A stretch of DNA of 64,000 bases, taken from the NCBI RefSeq assembly GCF_049478495.1, contig NZ_CP168083.1, forward strand, positions 186,001-250,000, written 5' to 3'. Under the pieces are notes generated by a model, which made no database searches, was not told the DNA's origin, and saw nothing but the letters and a program-made list of their open reading frames with translations. How positions within the stretch are numbered: the first letter of the stretch is position 1; the number at the start of each line of letters is the position of its first letter. Positions 8,509 through 17,078 of the stretch are shown here, in pieces. Both the position numbers and the translations under genes were made by a program. The stretch is from P36-A1 sp049478495 (GTDB lineage Bacteria; Bacillota_I; Bacilli_A; JAJDGJ01).

Positions 8509-9243
8509 TTAGTATCCAAGATATTTAATATATTCTAGATATTGTTTTTTAAAACTCTTTTTTCTAGTGCGTGCTATAAATATAACATCACCATTATCCA
8601 TAGTTATTTTATTATTATCAATACTAGATATTTTAGATAAATTAACAATGAAAGAAGAATGTGGAATTGCGAAATTATGTTTTACCATTTTTGTAGTCAG
8701 TCTATTCATTTTTTCATTTAATAAGAATGTAGTTGAGTTTAGGATAATATTTACTTTTCGATTAGAACTTTCAATATAGTAAATATTACTAATAGGTACA
8801 TTAATTATTCCTGAAATTGTTTTAAAAACTATTTTTTTTATATGAATACTTAAATTGTTATTTAGTCGATGATTTAATTCATCCAAAGAGTGATGAATAT
8901 CATACTTTGTAAAAGATTTAGTAATAATATCAAAGGTCTGAAGTGGAAAGATGACTTTCTCGCAACTATGGTAGTCTAATATAAATATTATTAAAGTTGG
9001 ACTTTTGATTATAGTCTTAATAGATTCAATTATTTTTTTGCCATTGTTTCTTTTAAAATCCAAATCCAAATATATAAAACTATAATTTTTATTTAATGCT
9101 TTTTCAATAAATATATTTCCATTTGTAAAAATATCTAGAGTAATAGTAGTTTTTCTCTTTCTATAATATTCTAGTATAATAGTTTTAATTTTATTTTGTA
9201 TTTCTATGTTTTGTGTGCAAACAGCAATTCTAACTTTATTCAT
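8509..9243 (-). CDS. LytTR-family response regulator (AgrA/BlpR-like)
   Basis: 244 residues. An N-terminal receiver-like domain (1-125) has a candidate phospho-acceptor in YLDLDF near residue 58. The usual KPF is replaced by TKSF, so phosphorylation control may be altered. The C-terminal LytTR DNA-binding domain (140-240) shows FKTISGIINVPISNIYYIES, the typical first strands. It is clearly paralogous to the regulator at 13847. It sits between the peptide/ABC cluster and the DUF1430-like operon. No histidine kinase is encoded nearby. Confidence 0.88.
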   Translation of the reverse strand: MNKVRIAVCTQNIEIQNKIKTIILEYYRKRKTTITLDIFTNGNIFIEKALNKNYSFIYLDLDFKRNNGKKIIESIKTIIKSPTLIIFILDYHSCEKVIFPLQTFDIITKSFTKYDIHHSLDELNHRLNNNLSIHIKKIVFKTISGIINVPISNIYYIESSNRKVNIILNSTTFLLNEKMNRLTTKMVKHNFAIPHSSFIVNLSKISSIDNNKITMDNGDVIFIARTRKKSFKKQYLEYIKYLGY

Positions 9244-9273
9244 ATTAACACCTCACTTTGTATTAGTAGTATA

Positions 9274-9819
9274 TTATAGCCAATCTTCTTGATATTGAGT
9301 TAAACCATATTTAATAGAATAGAAATTATATTCTTTATTTAGAATGAATGAAAAATCATGATAGGATATTTCAATGTTCTCAAAGTTACTTTCTTTAATT
9401 TTATCAATTACTTGATTTATTTCATCTGTTTTAAATACTATATCTAAAGATTTTAAATTTTGTTTTAAATCAGAAATTAATAAATTTTGATCTTTATTGT
9501 AAAAATAACTAGCAATAATATTAGAGTAGTTCCATTCTATTTTATTTGAAATAATGGTTTTATTATTATTTATAAAACAAGCACTTGCATTATTATTTTG
9601 AATATAATTCAAATCGGTATATGTTTCAACATTATATTTAGTAAAGGTATTTTTCTTTATGGCAGTCTCATTTGATTTTAGTATTTCATGCTTTTGACAA
9701 AGAAGAATACTTCTTTTATTATCATCGATATTATTAGAAATAATGAATATTAATGTAATAACAGTTATAAATAAAATAAAGATGAAGTAGATTTTTTTGT
9801 TGTATATTATTTTAAACAT
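9274..9819 (-). CDS. Single-pass membrane protein of unknown function in peptide/ABC cluster A
   Basis: 181 residues. There is one N-terminal membrane segment (about residues 8-30), then an outside domain rich in Asn, Ile and Lys with no family I recognise. AAAGGAG precedes the ATG. It lies 10 bases after the lipoprotein and 30 bases before the LytTR regulator, so it is part of the same operon. Position is compatible with an immunity or accessory role, which is inference only. Confidence 0.65.
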   Translation of the reverse strand: MFKIIYNKKIYFIFILFITVITLIFIISNNIDDNKRSILLCQKHEILKSNETAIKKNTFTKYNVETYTDLNYIQNNNASACFINNNKTIISNKIEWNYSNIIASYFYNKDQNLLISDLKQNLKSLDIVFKTDEINQVIDKIKESNFENIEISYHDFSFILNKEYNFYSIKYGLTQYQEDWL

Positions 9820-9829
9820 AAAGGCTCCT

Positions 9830-10309
9830 TTAATTTATTGTAATAATGTAACCATTACTTATTTTTTCTAAATAATATACACATTTATTATGTAAGACAA
9901 GTGGTGTATCACGAGTCATGTTAGCTAAATCTTTTAGTGTTATTTCATGTTTTGAAAATTTTTTTAATGCTTTATTTAGCTTTTCTAAGTTTATATCTTC
10001 GATACTATTAGAAGTAATACCAATAAAAATAGCACTAGTTTTAGCCCTTTTATTTGTGAAAAAGTGATTTGCATATATTTGTTCATCATTTTTATAACAA
10101 GCTAAGCTTTGTTCATCATATATTAATTCATATTCTTTAATAGCATCATAGAATTTATTGTTTAGGTTTGTTTTAAGTTCTTGATTATCATCAATATCTG
10201 GAACTTTATCAATATTACAATAATCATTAATCATTGTGTTTTCTATATTTATGTTTACAAAGCTGCAGCTGGTTAAAATAAACAATAAAAGTATAGTCAG
10301 TAGTTTCAT
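9830..10309 (-). CDS. Lipoprotein of peptide/ABC cluster A
   Basis: 159 residues. The start MKLLTILLLFILTSC is a short lipoprotein signal peptide ending in the lipobox LTSC. The mature domain contains three dispersed Cys residues (near 32, 65 and 147) and no family I recognise. The ATG overlaps the last codons of the ABC ATPase by 4 bases, so the two are translationally coupled. The equivalent place in cluster B is taken by the membrane-anchored protein at 20289. Confidence 0.7.
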   Translation of the reverse strand: MKLLTILLLFILTSCSFVNINIENTMINDYCNIDKVPDIDDNQELKTNLNNKFYDAIKEYELIYDEQSLACYKNDEQIYANHFFTNKRAKTSAIFIGITSNSIEDINLEKLNKALKKFSKHEITLKDLANMTRDTPLVLHNKCVYYLEKISNGYIITIN

Positions 10310-10926
10310 ATTATCATTCCCTCTTCAATTTCAAATATTTCATCACATATGATCTCTAAATCATTTTCATTGTGTGATGTTAATATTAATAAATTATTCT
10401 TTTTATAGTGAACTAGAAAACTTCTTAGTTTCTCACTTGTTTTTTTATCAAGAGCATTAAATGGCTCATCTAGTATTAGCACTTTAGGATAGTCCATAAT
10501 CGCTTGTATTATTAGCATTTTCTTTTTACTCCCTAAGGAAAGTTTACTGTATTGTTCATCCTTAAAGCTTTCTAAATTGAAATATTTTAACAATACTGAT
10601 AAACGTTTTTTATCACACTTATTTTGAATAGAAGCTATTAATAATAAATTTTCAATAACAGTTTTATCAGGTATAAATTCTGGATCGCCAATCAATATTC
10701 CTGCATTATGTATAAAATTATATTTATTCCTTATTTTATTGTTGTCTTGCATAACACTACCACTATTTAATACAATGTAACCACAAATTGCTTTTAGTAA
10801 TTGAGTTTTTCCTGAGCCATTTACTCCAGAGATACCATATGCCTTATTATCATTAAATGTTAAACTGATATTATTTAAAACAATTCTTCCACGATATTTT
10901 TTACTAGCATTTATTAATTCAATCAT
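10306..10926 (-). CDS. ABC transporter ATP-binding protein, cluster A
   Basis: 206 residues. Walker A is GVNGSGKT (~35), the signature is the variant LSLGSKKKM (~125), Walker B is VLILDEPFNALD (~147), and the H-loop is TSHNE. Similarity to the ATPase at 19642 runs along the whole length (shared blocks such as SLG.K.K...IQA.MD, LDEPF.ALDKK). LSLG-type signatures are common in lantibiotic/bacteriocin self-protection ATPases. It is followed by a coupled lipoprotein and preceded by two membrane proteins that would form the channel. Confidence 0.88.
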   Translation of the reverse strand: MIELINASKKYRGRIVLNNISLTFNDNKAYGISGVNGSGKTQLLKAICGYIVLNSGSVMQDNNKIRNKYNFIHNAGILIGDPEFIPDKTVIENLLLIASIQNKCDKKRLSVLLKYFNLESFKDEQYSKLSLGSKKKMLIIQAIMDYPKVLILDEPFNALDKKTSEKLRSFLVHYKKNNLLILTSHNENDLEIICDEIFEIEEGMII

Positions 10927-10941
10927 TTTATCACTCCATTT

Positions 10942-12135
10942 CTATCTTAATTTTTTAGTGTAACTTGTAAAGCTAAATAACAATATCAAGGTTATAAGTA
11001 TTAAGTACCAATTATTTAAATAGTATATTTTTAAAACTTGAAATAATATTAGAATAAATAATATTATAGAATTAGTATTGTTGTTGTCAAAACTGATATT
11101 TGCGATTATTAATGTTATAAAAATAATAATTATTGTTTCATACAAGTAATAAAGCATAATATTATTTGTATGTGAAATATCAAAATATATTATATTTATT
11201 ACTAAGATAATAAATAGATATTTTGTAGTAGATATTATTGCTATTGCAGTTAAGTATTTATATATCTTTTGATTTAAATTTGTAATACTAGTAGACTTAA
11301 ATGAAAGTATACTTATATAGTTTTCATTGAAATTTAAAAATGCTTTTATTATTGGAAAATATAATATAAAAGTTAGAGCATATATAAATGTTACTTTTTT
11401 GTATTCAATATAAGCTAAATCAGGATTTTCACCAAATATTTTTAAAAAGTCTATAATTGAGTTATCGGTATTAATATATTTAAAAGTTAATAGTATTCCT
11501 AAAAATGTTACAGTATATAAAAGATATGATTTAGCTTTTTTGCTTATTACTACTTTTTCTAGTGTAATTATAAAAATAAATAAATTTATTAGAAATAGTA
11601 CTAATAAGACTAAAATAATTCTTAAATCAAATTGATATAAGATTGATATTACACTAAAATTATATTGTGAATAACGACTTACTAAATGAAATGCTATTAT
11701 GATAAAATTTACTACTAAAAAAATATATATTAGTTTAGTAAATTGTAATAGTAGTATGTACATTATTTTTATGTTTATCATTAGTAATATAAATGTAATA
11801 GTACTAATAATAAAGGGAATAAAACTTAAATATCTAATGCTTGCTAGTAAAATACAAAATTCTATTTGTAGTATAAATAATATTTCTTCTTTTATAGTAA
11901 TGCATAATAGATTTTTATGATAATTAATAGTAGATGTTGCTTTTAATAGTAGTGAGTCTTTGATAAATAAATTAAACAATATATTTATATTAACAATTAA
12001 GAATAGGATATAAAATATATCATATGAATTGTCAGTAAAGCCACTTACTGAATAATTAGTGACAACTAGTAATGAAGTTACATATGCAAAGATACAAGCT
12101 AATAATTTATAATGTTTATATATGTTAAATATCAT
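10942..12135 (-). CDS. Polytopic membrane protein (ABC permease-like), cluster A
   Basis: 397 residues, almost entirely hydrophobic, with roughly ten membrane segments and no large soluble domain. No named family is recognised. It overlaps the upstream membrane protein by 11 bases and precedes the ABC ATPase by 15 bases, so it is likely one of its two permease subunits. In size, hydrophobic pattern and order it corresponds to the 423-residue protein at 18374 in cluster B. Confidence 0.72.
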   Translation of the reverse strand: MIFNIYKHYKLLACIFAYVTSLLVVTNYSVSGFTDNSYDIFYILFLIVNINILFNLFIKDSLLLKATSTINYHKNLLCITIKEEILFILQIEFCILLASIRYLSFIPFIISTITFILLMINIKIMYILLLQFTKLIYIFLVVNFIIIAFHLVSRYSQYNFSVISILYQFDLRIILVLLVLFLINLFIFIITLEKVVISKKAKSYLLYTVTFLGILLTFKYINTDNSIIDFLKIFGENPDLAYIEYKKVTFIYALTFILYFPIIKAFLNFNENYISILSFKSTSITNLNQKIYKYLTAIAIISTTKYLFIILVINIIYFDISHTNNIMLYYLYETIIIIFITLIIANISFDNNNTNSIILFILILFQVLKIYYLNNWYLILITLILLFSFTSYTKKLR

Positions 12136-12892
12136 ATGTAAAATACTCTAACAATACTATTGCTGTAATTGTATATAAATAGGGAAAGATAACTTTATAT
12201 ATTTTAAAGTTGTTTATTACTTCATAATTAAATATAATATTAAAATTATATTGTGTAGGTATAAAAAAGGATAAGATAAATGAAAATATAAAGATATAAG
12301 TAAATAATAATAAAATAGTCTTAACAAATGAATGTATAAGATCTTGAATTGTAAGTGTCATAAATGTAGTTATAAATAGGGGGATAAATACTAAAATAAT
12401 AGCTTCAAAAATAAAAATTCTTAGAGGGTTACTGTATATATAGTATTCAATACTACTATATAAAGTGTTATCTTTTACTAGTGAAATAGTACTATCATTT
12501 ACAATATAGGTTGCTTCTGGATTGATAAGATAAAAGATTAATACTATTAAACTATAGGTGGTTATTACTATTAGACTAGTGGATAATGTTACTACTACTT
12601 TTAAAAAGAATCTATTTTTGTAGTAATGTGTATTTTTCCCTATACTGAATAATAGAATACGATTACTTAAAAAAAGATAGCTATAAGTAGCTAACAAAGC
12701 AATAATAGGTATAAAAATTATATTAGATATATTAAAAGTTATTCCAAAATAATTTATAGAATAATATAAACTTCTTAAACTATCTATTGAATTACTATAT
12801 TGGGAAAAGAAAAACCAATTAAGTAATCCATAAGTTGATGTAATTATAATAATAAGTAAATTTACTTTGAAAATATTTCTAGAGATAAACAT
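12125..12892 (-). CDS. Polytopic membrane protein (ABC permease-like), cluster A
   Basis: 255 residues with about six membrane segments. An extracytoplasmic loop lies around residues 125-150, before a segment with YSNPLRIFIFEAII. AAGGAG precedes the ATG. It stands directly after the exported small protein and overlaps the next permease-like gene. Its positional counterpart in cluster B is the protein at 17497 (296 residues). No family assigned. Confidence 0.7.
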   Translation of the reverse strand: MFISRNIFKVNLLIIIITSTYGLLNWFFFSQYSNSIDSLRSLYYSINYFGITFNISNIIFIPIIALLATYSYLFLSNRILLFSIGKNTHYYKNRFFLKVVVTLSTSLIVITTYSLIVLIFYLINPEATYIVNDSTISLVKDNTLYSSIEYYIYSNPLRIFIFEAIILVFIPLFITTFMTLTIQDLIHSFVKTILLLFTYIFIFSFILSFFIPTQYNFNIIFNYEVINNFKIYKVIFPYLYTITAIVLLEYFTYDI

Positions 12893-12938
12893 ATTTAAAC
12901 TCCTTTAAAAATAATTAGTGATAGGTTATATTTTGATA

Positions 12939-13307
12939 CTAGCTTAAATCAAGAGAGTACCATCCTTTTGCTAGTTTTAGAGCATTATCAAATGCAGCAC
13001 TTGCTCTAGCTACACGTAAGTAGTGCATTTCATTTCTATATATTCTATTTAAAGATATAGTTTCAGTAGGTGAATTATCATTTATTTTTTTCCAGCCAAT
13101 TATTTGATCAGTACTACTTCTATGAATATCCACCCAAAAGTAGTCTGTAGAATTTTTGTTATTTAATATATTAATTCTAGCTGATTTATCAGCTTTTCTT
13201 TTTTTTACTTGTTTAGCCTGTCTATGTTCCTTATTTACATAAAAGTTAAAATCACCAATATCTGCACTTATTAGCGAGGGTGCAACTATTGAAACTATAG
13301 ACATCAA
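12939..13307 (-). CDS. Small exported protein, cluster A (start uncertain)
   Basis: About 122-128 residues. In frame upstream of the TTG (13307)/ATG (13304) is an ATT at 13325 that would give MKKNVALMSIVSIVAPSLIS followed by A, a textbook signal peptide. From TTG or ATG the signal lacks its basic N-region. No good ribosome site is visible for any of these. The mature part is basic early (RQAKQVKKRKADKS), then has a YFWVDIHRS strand, a YLRVARAS segment and a terminal KGWYSLDLS. It parallels the protein at 17079 (WFRVVNSD, YAWLKTKR, SGRWDP). The general design recalls DUF2712-type secreted proteins, unverified. Expression is doubtful if the start was lost. Confidence 0.6.
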   Translation of the reverse strand: MMSIVSIVAPSLISADIGDFNFYVNKEHRQAKQVKKRKADKSARINILNNKNSTDYFWVDIHRSSTDQIIGWKKINDNSPTETISLNRIYRNEMHYLRVARASAAFDNALKLAKGWYSLDLS

Positions 13308-13394
13308 AGCAACATTCTTTTTAATAAATTATTCTTTGTATTAAACTATCACTATTGTCATAATATCATAGCTAAAAACAAAAAAAACAAATAT

Positions 13395-13424
13395 TGTCTA
13401 AAGAATAGGAATAAATGTCTAATT
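13395..13424 (-). promoter_or_regulatory. Candidate LytTR operator upstream of the cluster A exported-protein gene
   Basis: TGTCTAA occurs at 13395-13401 and at 13416-13422, exactly 21 bp apart, about 70 bp before the candidate ATT start at 13325. Read in the direction of the minus-strand operon each unit is TTAGACA, the same core as in the repeats at 23818-23852. Confidence 0.6.
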
Positions 13425-13727
13425 AATAAATGTAGTTTATACAATTAAATATAATATGAGGTTATTGTTGTTGTGTTTACTATAATATGTATGATTTAGT
13501 ACTAAAACATTACATATTTAGTACATAAATAATGTATTATTATAAATATTATTTATTTATAATAACTTTTATAGTAAGAGTTAAATTTATAATATTTTTT
13601 CTAAGAATAATTATTATAAAAAGGATCTTAGATGGAAGTAAATAGCTTAAAAGCTATAGATATATGGTAATTCTATTAAAAATTTATAGATAAATGTCTT
13701 TATTATTAATAATAGCTGGAGTAACTA

Positions 13728-13757
13728 ATGAGTATTATTTTTTAAATAATAGCTCAT
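13728..13757 (+). promoter_or_regulatory. Stable hairpin in the leader of the LytTR gene
   Basis: ATGAG (13728-13732) pairs with CTCAT (13753-13757) and TATTATTT (13733-13740) pairs with AAATAATA (13744-13751), with a 3-base loop and one bulged G. No T run follows, so it is not a standard terminator. It lies 90 bases before the regulator start. The rest of 13326-13846 is AT-rich non-coding sequence. Confidence 0.4.
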
Positions 13758-13846
13758 GAATAATATGTTTACTCATTATTGTGAATTTGTATATTGTATA
13801 TACTAAAAGTATAATAGAATGTAATACATTTATATTGGAGGTATAT

Positions 13847-14590
13847 ATGAACTCTTTCTATATTGCAATTTGTCAGAAAAATCAAAATAATACTAATTAC
13901 TTAGCTTCTACTATTAAGAAATACTTTAAGGATAAAAATATTGATATTAAAATAGATTATTTTAGTGAGTGTGATACTTTTTTAGAAGCTTCCTTAACGT
14001 GTAATTACTCATTTTCTTTCATAGATATTCAAATTGATAATGCTCATAGTATAGAAATAATTACGGGTCTTAAAAAAGCTAATAATTTAAAGACAAAGTT
14101 TATTTTTATTTTAGACTATTCTCTATTTAAAGTATATATGAATTATTTGCATAGTTTTGATTACATTATCAAGCCATTTTCCACAAAACAAGTTTTATAT
14201 CTATTAGATGTTGTAAATCCTTGGTTTAAAGATTTTAGTTCACATCATTCTACTTTAGTTTCCTTTAAGACGATTGCTGGATATGTGCAAGTACCAATAA
14301 ATAGTATAATCTATATTGAATATGTAAATAGAAAGGTTAGATTAGTACTTGATAATGAAATATATTATATTTCTTCAACAGTAAAGGATATCAATGCTAA
14401 ATTAGTACATTTTAATTTTAGTCATACTCATGCTGCGTATATCATTAATCTTAAACGTATTAAAATGTTCTACAATAATAATAAAGTAATAATGGATAAT
14501 AATCATGAAATACCTGTTGCACAAAAGAGAATGAAAGAATTTAAAAAGGCTTATTTTAAGTATGTAGATTCTTATGGTTTACTTATTTAA
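13847..14590 (+). CDS. LytTR-family response regulator, second paralogue
   Basis: 247 residues from the ATG at 13847, which has TTGGAGG 6-12 bases upstream; an open frame continues to 13781 but without a ribosome site. The receiver-like domain has a candidate acceptor Asp in FIDIQID (~58) and retains the conserved Lys in DYIIKPF (~105). The LytTR domain has FKTIAGYVQVPINSIIYIEY (~142-161), about 60% similar to the paralogue at 8509. It is divergent from cluster A and upstream of cluster B, so it may control both. No partner kinase is in the island. Confidence 0.88.
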   Translation: MNSFYIAICQKNQNNTNYLASTIKKYFKDKNIDIKIDYFSECDTFLEASLTCNYSFSFIDIQIDNAHSIEIITGLKKANNLKTKFIFILDYSLFKVYMNYLHSFDYIIKPFSTKQVLYLLDVVNPWFKDFSSHHSTLVSFKTIAGYVQVPINSIIYIEYVNRKVRLVLDNEIYYISSTVKDINAKLVHFNFSHTHAAYIINLKRIKMFYNNNKVIMDNNHEIPVAQKRMKEFKKAYFKYVDSYGLLI

Positions 14591-14731
14591 ATTAGTAAAC
14601 CATAATCAGTATTTATTGAATAATGCATTTATGAATTAGTTTTAGTTATGCTATGTATATTCATAAAAATTTGTTATAATTATAAAGAACATATAAATAT
14701 ATCTAAAATAAAAATAGGGGTTCTTATAAAT

Positions 14732-15103
14732 ATGAAAATAAATGCTATATACATTGGAATTGGTGTTGTCTTATCAATTTTATCAAAGTTTCTTCAGTTT
14801 GAATATAATACATTTGCAGGTGATATGCTAGTGTTAGTTGCGGCCTATTTTTTTGTAAGAGGAATATTATTTTCAACTCCTTGGTACAATAAGTATGTGT
14901 CTTATTCTAAAAAACAAGCATTAGTTTTTGGATTTAGTTGCTATGGTATTATTTTATCGTTTCAATTAATGTTGATAATGATCTTGGCATATAATAACTT
15001 ATATGGCTTGATGATGGTTATACCATTGATAGTATGCATCTTTGCAACATACAAGAATATTATTAAAATATCAAGAGATAAATATTTTAAACAAAAGCTT
15101 TGA
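14732..15103 (+). CDS. Small membrane protein, hypothetical
   Basis: 123 residues from the ATG at 14732, which has AGGGG about 11 bases upstream. Three to four membrane segments (about 5-22, 30-48, 65-85 and 90-108) end in a basic tail (SRDKYFKQKL). No family recognised. It stands alone between the LytTR gene and the OhrR-like gene and is followed by its own terminator. Confidence 0.65.
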   Translation: MKINAIYIGIGVVLSILSKFLQFEYNTFAGDMLVLVAAYFFVRGILFSTPWYNKYVSYSKKQALVFGFSCYGIILSFQLMLIMILAYNNLYGLMMVIPLIVCIFATYKNIIKISRDKYFKQKL

Positions 15104-15141
15104 AAGAGAAATACATTTAGATGATATTTCTCTTTTTTTTA
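15103..15141 (+). terminator. Terminator after the small membrane protein
   Basis: A 9-bp stem (AGAGAAATA at 15105-15113 with TATTTCTCT at 15124-15132) followed by eight T. Confidence 0.85.
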
Positions 15142-15262
15142 ATAATTACTATTACATAATGAATCTATAAATATCAATTGTGATTTTATTATTAATTTTA
15201 AGGATAATCAAAGTATACAATAAGTCTATTTTTGTTGTTTGAATGTTAAAAGTGCATTAATA

Positions 15263-15290
15263 AAGTGTAGTAATTTCACTAGTACACTTT
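15263..15290 (+). promoter_or_regulatory. Inverted repeat upstream of the OhrR-like gene
   Basis: AAAGTGTA at 15263-15270 and TACACTTT at 15283-15290 form an 8-bp inverted repeat about 90 bp before the regulator start. It may be an operator for autoregulation or, with the following T run, a weak terminator. Confidence 0.35.
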
Positions 15291-15381
15291 TTGTGCTATT
15301 TTTGTTCCTGTTTAGTGTGTTCTATACTAAAAAACTATGTTAAAATAAATTTGTGTGAATATAATTTAAAGAGAAGTAGGT

Positions 15382-15813
15382 ATGTTTATGGAGTATAAAG
15401 AATTAAAGCTCGATAACCAGATATGTTTTCCTTTATACGTTGTATCAAAGGAAGTTATTCGCCGTTATAAACCATTTCTAGATGGGCTAGGTGTTACGTA
15501 TACACAGTATATAACATTAATGGTATTATGGGAAAGAAAAAAGATGAATGTAAAACAATTAGGAGAACTTTTATTTTTAGACTCAGGAACTTTAACGCCC
15601 CTATTAAAAAAGTTAGAAAAAAATGGGTATGTTTCAAGAGAAAGAGATAAAATTGATGAAAGAAATGTAATTGTTTGTATTACTAAAAAGGGATTAACAT
15701 TACGAAAAAATGCCAAGGAAGTACCTAATAATGTTGCTGAATGTATGGAAATCACAAGTGAAGATGCTAGTGATCTATTCAGAATACTACGTAAAGTTAT
15801 GAAGGACTTATAA
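15382..15813 (+). CDS. MarR-family regulator, OhrR-like peroxide sensor
   Basis: 143 residues, normal MarR length. The N-terminal LDNQICFPLYVVS matches the OhrR signature in which the Cys (here residue 16) is the reactive peroxide-sensing thiol. The winged helix spans about residues 50-115 (MNVKQLGELLFLDSGTLTPL, then DERNVIVCITKKG wing). OhrR proteins repress organic hydroperoxide resistance genes. No ohr gene is adjacent; the nearest redox gene is the flavodoxin at 16232. AGAAGTAGG precedes the ATG; an internal ATG at 15388 is also possible. Confidence 0.85.
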   Translation: MFMEYKELKLDNQICFPLYVVSKEVIRRYKPFLDGLGVTYTQYITLMVLWERKKMNVKQLGELLFLDSGTLTPLLKKLEKNGYVSRERDKIDERNVIVCITKKGLTLRKNAKEVPNNVAECMEITSEDASDLFRILRKVMKDL

Positions 15814-15814
15814 A

Positions 15815-15845
15815 CAAAAAAAAAGCACTTAAGGTGCTTTTTTTT
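15815..15845 (+). terminator. Terminator after the OhrR-like gene
   Basis: A short hairpin (AAAAGCAC with GTGCTTTT around TTAAG) with long flanking A and T runs. It is probably bidirectional. Confidence 0.75.
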
Positions 15846-16231
15846 GTTATAATAATATGCATTTATCTACATAATCTTTCTTAAGAATCTGTATAAAAAG
15901 AAAAAACAATATAGAAAGATTCAATATAATATCTATGAAAATTGATTGTTTATTGTAGATTACATATTAAACTAATAATTTAGATCTGTGATAATAAAAA
16001 TTAGTGATAAAGTCTTATATATATTTGAAGATACATTCAATAATATATAAATTTAAAATAAACTAAATACTGTTTCTAACAAATATAGTAAAAGTTTAAA
16101 TTGTAAGATAGAAGTTAATCCAATGTTTGACAACATTTTCTTTTATGTTAGTATAAAAGAAAGATAGATACAAAAAAATTGTACCTACCATCATTAATAC
16201 TATTTACTTATAATTTTTAACGTTCTTTTTA
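15846..16231 (+). other. Gene-free AT-rich spacer
   Basis: Between the OhrR-like terminator and the end of the flavodoxin gene. I see no supportable ORF, RNA or repeat. A short TTCT/AGAA hairpin close to 16222-16236 may end the flavodoxin transcript. Confidence 0.4.
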
Positions 16232-16651
16232 TTAGAATGATAAGAATTTATTAGCATATTCCATTGCTGCATCGATAGCTTCTTGATCAGGAGCTTCTAA
16301 TACTGTAAATGGAGCATCAAATACATTAACACCATCTGCTTTGATTTTATCAGCAAAAGTAGTCATGTATTCTCCACCACCCCAACCAAATGAACCAAAT
16401 AGGGCAACTTTTTTATTCTTTAATCCTTCAATGTTTTTTTCCATGAATGGATCAAATACAGTATCATCTGTAACTTCAGTACCCTGTGCAGGTGAACCAA
16501 ACATATATTTATCAAATCCTTCAATTGATAAGTCATCACTCATTTCTACAAGAGTTACCTCAGCTGAATCTTTGATAGCATCATTAAATGCCTCTGCTAT
16601 AGATTGAGTGTTTCCTGTAGTTGTAAAATACGCAATTAAAATTTTTTCCAT
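16232..16651 (-). CDS. Flavodoxin
   Basis: 139 residues, a short-chain flavodoxin. The FMN phosphate loop is TTTGNTQSIA (residues 9-18). The 50s loop (MFGSPAQGTEVTDD) and the FGSFGWGGGEYMTTF region near 87-101 contact the isoalloxazine. It is a low-potential one-electron carrier replacing ferredoxin in anaerobic metabolism. Monocistronic, with a strong GGAGG ribosome site before the ATG. Confidence 0.95.
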   Translation of the reverse strand: MEKILIAYFTTTGNTQSIAEAFNDAIKDSAEVTLVEMSDDLSIEGFDKYMFGSPAQGTEVTDDTVFDPFMEKNIEGLKNKKVALFGSFGWGGGEYMTTFADKIKADGVNVFDAPFTVLEAPDQEAIDAAMEYANKFLSF

Positions 16652-16979
16652 AATTAATTTCCTCCTTATTTATATCTCTTATTATTAACTTTGTAACGAC
16701 TAGATGCAACTATATTGCTTTATAATGTTTTAAAGCTAACTTTAATAAAAAATATAAGCCACTAAGTTGATTGTAAGTCATGAATTTAAAATCATATTAT
16801 GAGTATATATCATAAAGAAATATTTAGTTGTAAAAAGTATTATGTACTAGCATTTCAAAAGTTAGATTTTTTTAGCCAAGCAACTAAAACAAATATTTCT
16901 AAATTTTTTTTATCGTGTTAAAAAGGTAATAAACACTTAATTATGTGAATGCAGTGAATTTATTAAGATTTTGTGACAA

Positions 16980-16999
16980 CTATTACATAAATGTAATAG
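16980..16999 (+). promoter_or_regulatory. Perfect inverted repeat upstream of cluster B
   Basis: CTATTACA-TAAA-TGTAATAG, an 8-bp perfect palindrome arm, lies 80 bp before the start at 17079. It directly follows TGACAA (16974). No terminator-like T run follows, so it reads as an operator rather than a terminator. The rest of 16652-17078 holds no gene. Confidence 0.5.
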
Positions 17000-17078
17000 T
17001 AATTTAAGAAAATATTAAGAACTTCAAACAAAATATTTGATAATATTATAGTAATACAAAAGAAAGGAGAGATTAACG

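Noticed and set aside
16974..16987. TGACAACTATTACA before cluster B as a LytTR site
   Set aside because: Only one half resembles the motif; there is no second copy at 21 bp on either side.
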